From Rhodosorus marinus (taxonomy: Eukaryota > Rhodophyta > Stylonematophyceae > Stylonematales > Stylonemataceae), in the NCBI GenBank assembly GCA_029953675.1, contig JAMWBK010000003.1, forward strand, positions 620,001 to 684,000: 64,000 nucleotides of DNA. Direction: 5' to 3'. Under the pieces are notes generated by a model. It did not search any database, was not told the DNA's origin, and saw only the letters and a list, made by a program, of their open reading frames with translations. Positions 1 through 10,650 of the stretch are shown here, one piece after another (positions within the stretch are counted from its first letter, which is position 1; each line of letters opens with the position of its first letter). The position numbers and the translations under genes are program-made.

Positions 1-119
1 AATTCTTGGAATGTCGGACGAGTGCCCCGCATGTGATGTCCGATAATGCAGAATTTCCGCGCACGACCTCCCGCTTGCCCGTGCGCTCGTGAATGCTAGT
101 CATCGACCACTACGACAGT

Positions 120-390
120 TCATATACGTAGACATAGTGTTTGCCGGTGCGGTGACTTCGGACCATGATTTCCGTACGCAGCCGACTTCCTGTTAGAAAA
201 AATGCTCAGGTTCCTCGTGAACACCGCGTAGGTTCCAGTTGCGGAGGTGTGCCCCGCTAGCTCGTCTCTGAGGTATTTGTATCTGAGGGTTCAGTTTCCA
301 GTAGACGATCAGTGATGGGAAGGTAAATTCCGAATGCAGGAGCCCGCACCCAATCCTGAGATGAGCGTAAACGCGGCCGAAAATCGTCGG
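120..390 (+). repeat. LINE endonuclease-like remnant, copy 1
   Basis: This stretch is a diverged copy of the sequence at about 51190-51470, in the same orientation. Shared blocks include a GCCGGTGCGGTGA core followed by TCGGACCAT, then GCTCAGGTTCC, a GCGGAGGTGT block, and AGACGATC further on. In both copies the frame through the first block reads as a hydrophobic strand ending in Ser-Asp-His, the motif that closes apurinic-type endonuclease domains of LINE retrotransposons. Copy 1 hits a stop soon after the motif. The assignment to a LINE is inference; the repeat relationship is seen directly. Confidence 0.4.
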
Positions 391-2200
391 GGATGTCACA
401 ATTGTCCACAAGAGCGGCAAAAGCAAGCTGGGATTCTCGTGGTAGAGTATGTGTTGTAATTGACCAGGGGAGCTGGAATTCTGAGGACTCATCGGAGACC
501 ACCGCATTAGAACCACTGTTATGCCATCCGGCGAGGTTCCGAACCCGAGGCAACGCACATACGCCAGTTCTCGTATTCGTATTGTTACGTTGAATAACTG
601 CACGGCCTAGTTGTCGAGCGCAGAAATTCAGCTGAATCGCATTTCACGTGAGGGGGGGGGGGGTATACTCGTTCGACATTCCAAGCCTAAACGAGAGAGA
701 AACTCACATTGCTGTGAATAGATCGAGCCTCTGCAGGACCCTATTGCCCACCGATGCTCATTCTACCCTTCGCTATTTCCCAATAATTCAGAAGAAAAAA
801 AGCCCTATCCTCCGGGGCGTCTAGCGCAGCGCTAATGGACCTGCAATTCAGCGCTGGTTCTGGATAGCTCCAGGGAGCCGAAGCTCAGTCCCACAACTTC
901 CTTGCCCAGCGCCAAGAATCCATTGGAAACCAGTGCCAAGTTGCAATAACATAGTGGTTTTGTTAAAAACGAAGTCAAAGCTCAGAATATGCCGACCTCG
1001 CCGTTGTTTGCCCAATGTCAAGTACCTATCTCCGACCTGCCCGCCCTACGCCGGGGTGCAGCAGCTGCTGTTCTCCGCCAGCAGGAGCGCCGGTACGCTG
1101 AGAGTACGGCCAGCCTCCTTTCTGCTGAGAACCTGGCAAAGGTTTCAATCTTTCGTCGTGGAAAGCATTGATCATCTGGAACAGTTAAAATTGGAGTGGC
1201 TTCAAAAAAAAATTCACTGACCGTCCCGTCGAGGATCTTCTCCTCCGACGACGGCCGGCCCAGTGTCCCTTATGCGATGTTCCAAGCATCTTGCTAGCCG
1301 AGGCTCGATTTCGTGGCCTTGGCTTACACACGCTCGTTCCTCGTTCCTATTTGTATTACGCACTGCGTAGCGCTTAAGGATGTGTTAGTAAAACCACCAG
1401 TAACCACCAAACCTTTACCTGTTAAGATCCAACTGCTTAACAGAAGACGCCACGGAATATTGTTTTCTAAAAACTTAATAGGCGACGCTCTCGCATCACT
1501 TTCAGCCAACAACTTTCCTATTGAAAAACAGCATCTCAAAATAGTATTTTGGAATAAAACAATCAGGCTTTGTATGCTTCCAGAATTTTTTTTTTTTGGC
1601 ATATGCCCAAAAAAATGGCGATCCCCACCATCCGGATTATTTTCTGTGGGTAATCTGCTATTAGATCCAATTCGAAAGGGACTTGCTACTTTCTAGAAAC
1701 CATTTTAATTGGTATATCAAACCAGGCCAGGGAACCGAGCGAAAGCTCTATATTCCCCTTGGGCTCCCCCTAACAATAGCCCCCCGGGCGGCATACCGCA
1801 AGACCGTAGCCGGAATCACAATAGGAAGCTGAAACAGGCTAAGCGGAGCCATGATACTCAGCATCCCCCACGGAATATCTATCCCGGCATATCGGGTTTA
1901 CTAAACTTGGGTCAGAAGACTGCGCTTTAGTAAATTTTCCGGGCTTAAATCGAGAGCAAATTCAGCTGTTATCAAGATCCTCATTCTGGATAGAAGGCCA
2001 GACACACACGCACAGCTCCCTATCACTTTTTCTAGCCCTTTTCAAATCTGAGGGGCGTGTCCGGTTTGGTTTTCTCTGGCAAACAAAAAACTCGTCTGAA
2101 CGAACACAACCCATCGCGCACACCACAGATGACAAAGTCAGGTGGATACAACCATACGCAGAAGCCGTTGTCCACGGAGTGCGGAGATCATCAAAAATTC
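391..2200. other. Intergenic, no gene recognised
   Basis: Only short unrelated open frames are present. A homopolymer G run lies near 650-662 and a T run near 1588. No RNA gene, exon chain or domain was recognised. Confidence 0.5.
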
Positions 2201-2214
2201 GCTGTAGGTTTATT

Positions 2215-2285
2215 TTAGCCGGATGGGCCGAACAAATCCGAGCATCCTCCATAGTTTTGGGTGGGTTAGTCTGAGGCAGTAACCG
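2215..2285 (-). repeat. Outer inverted-repeat copy, left
   Basis: Read on the minus strand, this segment matches 3440-3510 on the plus strand at roughly 80 percent, including the shared block ACTATGGAGGATGCTCGG and a following CCCATCCGGC. The pair flanks the fold-back at 2855-3315, giving a nested inverted arrangement. Confidence 0.55.
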
Positions 2286-2399
2286 ACTCCACGCCAAAGA
2301 CAAACGGACCCCGCCCCTACCACACAAGGAGAACCACTTCGCCTCCGCCCGCTCGGGATTCCTGAAGTGCTGAGGAAAGCTGTGACCCAGGTGGGCACT

Positions 2400-2880
2400 T
2401 CACGCAGTCAACCAGCCCCTTCGCGACTTTCTCTGCTGAGATACTCGGCATTTCGGTTAGCGGTGGATGCGAACATGTCTGACATTGCGGAAGCTCACCT
2501 TGCAGCAAGACCGGATGACGTCGTCCTAAAGCTCGACTTGGAGAATACCTTCAATCTCATCGACATAGGCATTGCGAACCGGATCGTCGAACACGCTTTC
2601 CCTGAACTCCGGCAGCTGATGACACTCGGCTATGGGCTCAACGGCGAAAGTGCCCACCACCAATTCGGCCGGTATGACCAGAACGTCGAGGACTGGCTGC
2701 AGCTACGGGCCTGCACTGGCGTCCAGCAAGGCGACCCACTTGGACCCGCCCTGCACGCGCTGGCCTTGTCCCCGCTTCTCGAGCACTCCGCGATCGGTAC
2801 CCATCCCTCACGCTTACAGCGATACACGACGACATCACCATACTAGGCCCCCTACCAAAATTGATGGTACGTGACGTCAT
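2400..2880 (+). pseudogene. Non-LTR retrotransposon reverse transcriptase fragment (decayed)
   Basis: An open frame contains a KLDLENTFN block (the metal-binding Asp motif of RVT_1) and then a QQGDPLGPALHALALSPLL block, the signature of LINE-type reverse transcriptases. The catalytic Asp-Asp motif is present too (IHDDITILGP), but in another frame after a shift near 2800, so the coding sequence is broken. Nothing of the thumb, connection or endonuclease follows. Upstream codons also look RT-like from about the RYSAFRLAVDANMSD stretch. This is a truncated, frameshifted relic. The family is clear from motifs; the clade is not assignable here. Confidence 0.65.
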
Positions 2881-3315
2881 CCTTGTGACGTCATCCTTGT
2901 TCAATTCAGCAGATTGTCAAAAATTGAGAACTTCTGAATCGAACTAGTGAACGGGAAAGACTTGGAAGCTGGTGATGATGCTTCTAAAACAGGAAAAACA
3001 TGTTCGAGCTAGTGGGTTTGGAGTGGCCTCCAGTTCCATCCAACAACGGCTTTGTTGTCGATTCCTCAGGTACCTGGCTCCTCCTTCTTCCAAAATCTTA
3101 TTAGTCATCCATAAATCAGGTACAGGGTTGTGCGCTGGATGTGGAGGTCACCCCATACCCACTAGCTCGCACAGGTTTTTCCTGTTTTGGAAGGGTCATC
3201 ACCAGCTTCCAAGCCTTTCCCGTTCACTAGTTTGTTCGATTCAGAAAGTTCTGGGATTTTTTGACAATGTGCTGAATTGAACAAGAATGACGTTACATAG
3301 ACCATCAATTTGGGC
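2855..3315. repeat. Fold-back (inverted repeat) element
   Basis: Left arm about 2855-3043 and right arm about 3138-3315 are reverse complements at roughly 85 percent over about 180 bases, with a spacer near 95 bases. Both arms carry AATTGATGGT, TTGTTCAATTCAGCA, CTAGTGAACGGGAAAG and CTTGGAAGCTGGTGATGA in mirrored order. The left arm has a 14-base tandem duplication (TGACGTCATCCTTG) that the right arm lacks. It could be a foldback/MITE-like element or an inverted duplication of retroelement tail sequence, because the left end abuts the reverse transcriptase fragment. Confidence 0.75.
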
Positions 3316-3439
3316 GTGTCCGTCTGTTGAAAGGAAGTGTGATGGAAGTGGCGGAAATTGTTTCCGCAATACCATCTTTCGTCATCATAATGTGTTCCAG
3401 TACTTGTCGGTGCGTGCTTTGAACAGCAAGTGCTGCGTA

Positions 3440-3510
3440 GCCCAGACTAACGTACCCCATACTATGGAGGATGCTCGGTTTTATTCAGCCCCATCCGGCA
3501 AAAAAAAAGC
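3440..3510 (+). repeat. Outer inverted-repeat copy, right
   Basis: Partner of 2215-2285 in opposite orientation, with the shared block ACTATGGAGGATGCTCGG. The right flank lies 125 bases from the fold-back and the left flank about 570 bases away, the difference being taken up by the reverse transcriptase fragment. Confidence 0.55.
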
Positions 3511-6500
3511 TGTCATGGAATACGGAGAAAAAAGAGAAGCACTCGCCTTGCAGAGTCCTGTCGTGCCATGGCAGGGAAGATATACCCATATCCAGTAAAC
3601 CGCGCTTGCAACAACTCGATTCTATCATCGATATAGCAACAAGAAGATATCTGACTTCACTTCGCTCTCCAAATTCCGGCACAGGGTCGTCTGACGTCTG
3701 TTCAATTTCTATCACTATCTAGTTTTTTCTCAGAGCAAATGCCTCTGTAAGGGAAATAGATTCAGCCGAGAACACCGTTCAAGGTAGTCTTGTTCCTATG
3801 TCTTTTGATTATGGAATGATGAGGCAGCTTGGCTAGTCATCACTTGAATGTACCTGCCAGAAGGCGATGCTGAGCCTGCTTTGATTCGAGAGAGCTATAC
3901 GGTTTCTTGTTTAGCAGCCGCACCGCGGACCAGTGTGTTGCCGGGCAGCTTCGGCGAAGATTTTGACAAAATTCAAAACGATGCGCCCTGCAGCTTGTAT
4001 GGCGGTGACTGCTACTCTGAGACAGTCCCAAGCGCGTTCAGTTCTTGTTGACCATCGGCTTCGTTGCCAAGGGTTCCTCAGAAAGAACGACCACCTTTTG
4101 TCCGGTGCTCAACAGACTGAGGGATATTGATGTCATGTGCCGAATTGCTCGTCCTACATATTCACTGCTTGAGAAGTCTTCAGGAACCTCTTTTCGCTTT
4201 GGAATGACAAGCGTACAATTTCTTGGAGGCCTGCGTTACAAGGGTGTGTCCAGACTCACTTCTACTGCATCCGAACATGACATCAGGGACACAGAGTCCT
4301 CCCCGATTTTACTTTGGCGAGTTGTGAACGGTTGCGCATCGGACTGTCGTGGAGCCGGGCTTGGGTATCCAACCCGTGCTATTCCCAGGGAAAGAAAATA
4401 ATCTGAAGCGACGGAATAGCCAGAATATGCGTGAGGAAGCCCCGTTTTACCTTTGCCGAGTGTGAATGGTTGTGCATCGGAGAATCTTTGAGACAGGTTG
4501 CGTTTCCAACCACATGCTGTTCCCGCGGAAAGCAAAAGAACCTGAATCAACTCGAGAGTCCACGAGTAGCAAGGATGTGCACTGTGGAAGACTTGGTTTT
4601 TTTGGGGACATGTATGAATATGAGTAAATATATATATATATTTATATATGTAGTCCAGTCGAGTTTCTCGCTCCCCTTGCCCCGTTTGTGTGCCGTTCGT
4701 TGCTCTTCGCTCCGGTCTGCTTGCAAAGATACGCCTTGCGCACGGACCAATTTCCATCTGCGGTCCTGCCTCGGTTTTCCAGCTAGACAGCATAGGACCG
4801 AGGGAGTTTCGAAAGTATTAGTTTTCCTTGTCCAAAACGAATACTGGTGTTGGATCCCCGATCCTTGAATAAATATTAAAGGACTAGTCATCGTTAGATG
4901 CTGACAATGGATTTATGTACTGTCTTTATGGAAGTATCCAATTCATATTACCAGACCACCACATCCAACCAAGTTACAGTTCCTGTAAGAAAATAGATTG
5001 CTCGGACGCTGCCCCACAGCGATGGAATCTGACCTTTACCAAAGTATTTACGAAAAAAATAAGTCTACCAGAATAAGGCCAAGCGCAGAACTCCAGAAAA
5101 CCGACAATGTATACTAAATATATGCTGAAACCAAAAATTGCATTATCATCTAAAATACCTTATGTTTGCTGTTGAACGCGATAAAGTAAATGACTTTTAG
5201 CAAATTCTGGTGAGTTTCGTTTTGAAAGGCTATTGTTGATTGGTTGGAGTCGAAAATCCTCTGATGACGTGTCTTCATCGTGTGGAGATCATTGAAAATC
5301 GTGTTAGCACGTCCAGCTACCCCCCCCCCCATCATCACCCCCTAAGAAAGGGAACCCGATATATTTTATTTAAAAAAGTTGATCCTCCCCAAGGCCAACC
5401 AAAAAGAAACTGTAGAACCAAGAAAAAAAAAGTCGACCCGCCATTAGGAAATATTTTCACATTAAAAAAATCGTTCTATTAAAAGACGATGAGCGCTTTT
5501 CAACATTTTTCCTATTTTTTCGCAACCTTCGTTTGTTATCGGGCTCGACGATGAACTTCAACCTCTGCTCAGTTGCGGCTTGCCTTTAAGAGTCACTATG
5601 CTTTAGGTGGGGGTTTGTCAGTTGGATGCCTCTGATGACTTGTTTTTTTTTTTTGGGGGGGAAGGAACCCGTTTAGCATTTGACTGGGGCCGACAAGAAA
5701 AAATCTATCTTGGAAGCTTGCAAGCGCCAACAGTTTCCAAAATGCTATTGTTCGAGATGCGTTGCTAAATTTTGTCAAGTAGCGGTTCTCCCTAAGGAGA
5801 GTATTGGGAGTTCCGATCCGAAGGCATCGTGTCATCAGCATCGTGCATCAGCATCGTGGTCATCGCGTTATTCACTATACCATCCTGCTCAGTGTTCACA
5901 GCCCACTCCGGGTATCACCCACGTTCCGTTGCTCAGGACTGTCTCGGTTCGATTGTGTCGTCGATGTGGCCAGTAACAGTAGTCATTCGGTATCGGTTCC
6001 ACTAGCCACAGAGTTTGCGTCTCTGAACTGGCCCTAGGCAACAGCGGAATAGCATAGATGGTTGTCCTTCCCACCTTGAGTCAATCAAGGACTGACAGAG
6101 GAAAACGCAAACCCCTCTCCAGAATATCAAGGCCTACGGAGAAAGCAGGCTATCTAGACGTGTAGGTGTAGGCTGGGTAGGCTCTAGAATATTCTCAAGC
6201 GGATGAACTCCGATGGGTGAACACCCAGCGCGAGAGACGCACCAATCTAGGTTCAAGGGCTTCGTCAAGGAAACAATCCAGAACGGGAAACGAGAAAATT
6301 GCGGCACGGCAAGCAAGTGTCAAGGCGTTGTCACAAGAGAGCCCAAGTGTTTCATGATAAATTTTAGTCATATATAACTCCGCTTATAAGTAGCAACCTA
6401 TGAAATCCTCATGTTTTTCCATTCTACCAATTGCAGAGCTGCTGAAAATTATCCCCCAGACGCTCGGCAACAAGGACGTTGACCTCAACAAAAAGAGTAA

Positions 6501-8953
6501 TTGTTTCCCGATAAATGGCGAGCCTATTCGAACGCGAAAATCCAGTTCGGCCAGAGCAAATTAGGGAAAACAGCATTGCCCGAGGGCTCTCCACTTTCTG
6601 CTCGGACTCCAAGTGTCAAGCCCGCTGTCACTCGAGAGTGACTGTTTCATCATTAAGTTTTGAGAGGTACTGGGGGTTGACATGGATGCTTATGGAAAAA
6701 GAATGAAATTCCATTCATAATTCAGCGTGTTAGCTCAGCCCCGTCCAACGTATCTCTGGCGCGAGGATAGATAAAGAATAGCTCAAAACACAATAGATTG
6801 CATCCAAACGCATCGGCCAATTTTGGAGCCATGGCGAACTCCGTGAATTAAATTTTTGAGGAGCTGGCTCGTTTTAGAATGTAGAAGGGGGTTAGTGAAT
6901 CAAAAATCTCTAGAAAGAATGAAAATTTTGCTATCACCGAGTTGTTCGCGATGCCTTCATTGGAGGGCTGGAGGGATAGGTCAGCCTCAACGCTGCATGG
7001 GATTCCCCTCGAGCCGGGAGAGCAAAAATTTAGCTGTAAAGATATATTCCTGCTCTTTCTCGTGTTCCGTTCTTATTTCAAAGCGGTGATTGTGACTAAG
7101 AATTTCTAAGGATTTTATAGCTTCGACAATGACCAATAATTTCACAGTTTCAAAGCGACAGGCGCTTTCGAGCCAACCTCGTCTTTTCCTCGCTGGGCAA
7201 TGTTGAGTAAGTTTGTTGCAGGTAGTGTTTTTCCGGGTTGGGGCTAGGACACGCTCGCCGACACAAACCTCCGTTTGGGGGCGGTGATGGCATATTACAT
7301 TGGGGGACGGAAGCTGATTAAATGGGCTGAATTGGATAGATGCGTGTTCCATATTTCCTCTAGAATCCTTACCAGTGAGGGATGTCCGGACCTGGAAAAG
7401 GCAGTGGAGCTTGAGCTGCCTGCTAGTAAAACAGTCCGCTTCTTGTTGAAGAAAAAAGACATGCTGAGAGCTATAGTAAGATGACCAGATGCATTGGGTA
7501 TCGCGCTTCCTCGGGGGCTTGCGAAGTTGATGATCCCACCACCTACCCCCCCCAGCGGCTCGTGTGGACAGATAGAGCGGGTAAATCAATTTCGAAAATG
7601 ATTCTCTGTTCAGGCTATTATTTTTGAAATTGTTTTTTTCCCTCCTCGGTCGCTATTCGATATTTCCATACTTGCTTCATGGTCCATAACACGCGGATTG
7701 AGGGTGAAGGTCAACTCTTTCCGTATTGAAAATGGCTAGTTTCCGCACAATGAACCATCAATCCCAATCCCTTCCAAACAATATGAGCAGTTGCGTCAAA
7801 AAATACTCAGAAGATCAAAGATAATAAGGTTTTCGAGCAGAAAACAAATGTCGCTCGCCCCGTAAATCCAATTTCCGTCGACCTCGTCCCGTTGTCCAGA
7901 GCGACGGAATTTGTAGTTGCCGGGTGTCGGCCGGTTGGAACACGACCCGAGCGCAACCGCGTTGAATTTCTACCCAACGGAAATTTTTGAGCATGTTTTG
8001 TTTTTAATTTTTCCTTACTCACTGAGCCACCAGTGGCTTCTCGACCCCTTCAGCTCACTTTTTTTTCCTTCCAAAAACCTCACCGGGGTCACTTCCCCTC
8101 CCCACCTCTTGGGATTCTAGTTGGAAAAATAATAAAAAATCCTGAACAGACAGGATGGCTCGAAAGGTGATAGTTTTTCCTTTCCTCTTTTTTGTTGTGT
8201 TCAGTTCCATATTTTAGTATAGATATTGTGCTACTTAGCTAAGCCTGTTGGGGGCTCCTCCACTCGCGGGAGAACCCCCGAGAGCGCAGGGGAGCGAGGG
8301 AGACCTTTTTTTGTTACATAAAAAATCGCAAAGGAGGACTCTGTGAATATGTAACGATTGTTTATTAGTTATTTCTTATGTAACCTGCCTCCCACCCGCC
8401 GAATGAAGGGGTTGATAAGAAAACGGCAATTTTCTTTTGTTTTTATATATGACCTGTTTGGGAGCCCGAGGGGGAAGGGTAAAAGCCTCAACAGCAATAC
8501 ATCCAGTTTGGAACCCGATTCGCATAAATAGGATTAGATTAAATAAGCGAATGAATTTTGGATTTAAGATTGTAATTTGTTTTTAAATTTCTGCATATGT
8601 AATAGCGAGGGATAAATCTGCTAGGTTGTGACAAAATCGAGGAAGAAGTTTTCGTTTTTCTACTATTGAGTGCATTCGCAAGACTCTCCTTCTGCTTTAC
8701 TGCAAACCTGAAAGGGAGGGGGGGTAAGGTGATCTTTTGCTGGATGTTTTGGCCTTTTAAGCGGACTGTTGAGTTTAATTTGAAAGCTTTTAATGACCTC
8801 CTGCTAAGTGGGGACGAGGAAGGAGGATAAGCTGTGGAGCGGGTGCCGGGTTGAGAAGGCTTGCGCAGGTTGGCTCCCTAGTTGTGTCTTGTGGGACGTG
8901 CTTAGACCCGCGTATCGCGGTGCTGTCTTTAGCCTTTGACTGTTTTGTTTTGG
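3511..8953. other. Long gene-poor stretch
   Basis: Apart from the tandem duplication at 4300-4535, an AT-rich microsatellite near 4628-4650 and homopolymer runs (C near 5322-5333, T near 5642-5653), I see no supported gene. Open frames of up to 200 codons occur on the minus strand but show no recognisable domain and lack a convincing start. The part nearest 8953 presumably holds the promoter and 5' UTR of the zinc-finger gene. Confidence 0.45.
4300..4535. repeat. Tandem direct duplication, period about 140 bp
   Basis: Units at about 4300-4395 and 4440-4535 share, in order, GTTTTAC/ATTTTAC, a GCGAG/CCGAG block, TGTGAA-GGTTG-GCATCGG, a TCCAACC block and TTCCC-GGAAAG. Identity is moderate, so the duplication is old. 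No coding potential was recognised. Confidence 0.6.
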
Positions 8954-9481
8954 ATGTATTCTGAAATGAGTTCAGTGGAATCCCTTCCGAAGGCTGAGGG
9001 AAAGTACGTCTGCCGCTTTCCGAAATGCGGGAAGAGGTTCATGCGGAATTACAATGTGCAGGTACACATGCGGACGCATACTGGAGAGCAGCCCTTTTTG
9101 TGTCCGTATCCAAAGTGTGAGCAGACTTTTAGATGGCGTTCGACGTTGAGAGCGCACTACTCGTATGAACATAGGATGGACTTGCAGAGCACGAAGAAGT
9201 GCTTGGTGAATGGTAATGGCAGCACCAGCGATAAGTCCAGATCTGGAAGTGGTGAGGAGGGAATGAGTTCGAGGAGCGACGAACATCGAGAGGAAACCTT
9301 GGGAGCCCTTGACTCGGCCGGGTTTTATACTCAGTTCGTTTTCCGGGATAAGTTGAAGCCCGAGGATCTCCCTGAAGGGAAATCATTGATTCGGTGCACG
9401 GAGGAAGGCTGTGACAGTTATTTCAATTACATGCGATCGCTAGAACTACATTTGCGAGAGCACAAGAATCAGCAGCGCTAG
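8954..9481 (+). CDS. C2H2 zinc-finger protein (three fingers)
   Basis: A single-exon reading frame of 175 codons from the first ATG (a second ATG four codons on, at 8966, is an alternative). Fingers at residues 20-42, 50-73 and 148-170 all have the C-x4-C-x12-H-x3/4-H spacing. The first two are joined by a TGEQPF linker, a near match to the canonical TGEKP linker of DNA-binding fingers. The third is separated by a Ser/Glu-rich low-complexity stretch (residues about 80-140). The long C-x4-C spacing recalls TFIIIA/YY1-type fingers. Likely a nuclear DNA-binding regulator; the target is unknown. It differs from the two C-x2-C zinc-finger genes at 47.9 and 60.5 kb and is not a close paralogue of them. 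Confidence 0.85.
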   Translation: MYSEMSSVESLPKAEGKYVCRFPKCGKRFMRNYNVQVHMRTHTGEQPFLCPYPKCEQTFRWRSTLRAHYSYEHRMDLQSTKKCLVNGNGSTSDKSRSGSGEEGMSSRSDEHREETLGALDSAGFYTQFVFRDKLKPEDLPEGKSLIRCTEEGCDSYFNYMRSLELHLREHKNQQR

Positions 9482-10650
9482 GTCTGTGAATCTGTTGCGA
9501 TCCCAAGCGGAGCTTTTTTTCGTCCTTTGATTGCGCCGTATATATTATTCTAATCCTGTTCTTTAATATTGAAGTCTATATAATTATCTCGAAACTACCC
9601 GTCCCAAGCGTCTGACCCCTCGCGATGCCTTCTCGCATCAACGGCAAACTCGAACGCACCGGAGCTGCCGACCGAAGGGTATGATCGTGACTTACCAGTC
9701 AAATGCAGACTCAACAGTGGGTTCTTCTTACCACCTAAGCGATTAGATGAAAAATCTCGCTCCGGCCTAGTTCTAGGGGACGATGGGAAGCGTCTTCTGA
9801 CTCTGGCAGCTATGGTTTCGTTGGATCAGCTATCCTATCAACAACAAGTTGGTGTCCTATGACAGAGCAGGTCATGTCAACCACCCGCCAGTCATAGATA
9901 AACTAAAAGAGAGTCGTTAGCAACGACATCACGGACTTGCCATCAGGCCTCTTCTAGGACACAACATAGCAAGCTGGATCCGTGCTTGTATGCGCCTTCC
10001 GGTCCAGCGCTCTGCTTGTGAGTTCTGTTCGGTGGTCCTCGGTCCAAACTAAATGACAAACGACAGCAAGGTGGGACAGCTTGTCCAGTCAAATTCCATA
10101 GAAAATCCAAGCCGTGGTACAATGATGCTACTATATTGTACTAACCAAGGTGTAGCTGGTGACAGGAATTTCTACTTTCCTTTGAGTGAGGTTCTGCTGC
10201 TAACAAAAGTATACACCGTTGACACGGTTCATCTTAGGATCGGAAGTTCGAAGAGCTACGAACTGCACTAGGTAGCAGATAAGATCATAGATCAAATTCG
10301 AGCTGCTGGGCCAGTGGTTGAATTACGATGCCTGTTCCAGCCAGCCTTTGGTTGCGAGCGGGTGGCAGATCAAGCGCTACTGTATGCTGCATGAAGCATG
10401 ATAACAACTTGGACGAGAAGAACATGTCGTAATCCGATCCAAACGTTTTTGATTTTTTCCTCCTTGAATTCGGGAGCACCTCCGCTTGCCGCACCGAAGG
10501 TACGACACGAGGTAGCTCCTTCAAAGAAACGTGCGGTGAGAAAAATGCATGTTGAGCTCGTCGTCGTGCTCTAGCGAGCCTGTGCTCGAACTAGCGTGAC
10601 AACTTGAAGGGTTGAGGAACTTCTTTGTTTAGTATTGGTGGCCAGGAACA
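9482..10650. other. Intergenic between zinc-finger gene and IMPase
   Basis: No coding exon, RNA gene or repeat was recognised. It should contain the zinc-finger 3' UTR and the IMPase promoter. Confidence 0.5.

Noticed and set aside
4236-4793. Minus-strand open frame of 185 codons
   Set aside because: It reads through the 140-bp tandem duplication and an AT microsatellite; no motif and no plausible start.
6987-7589. A 200-codon minus-strand open frame
   Set aside because: Starts at TTG, has no recognisable domain, and lies in sequence with no supporting exon signals. Frames of this length are expected occasionally in 64 kb.
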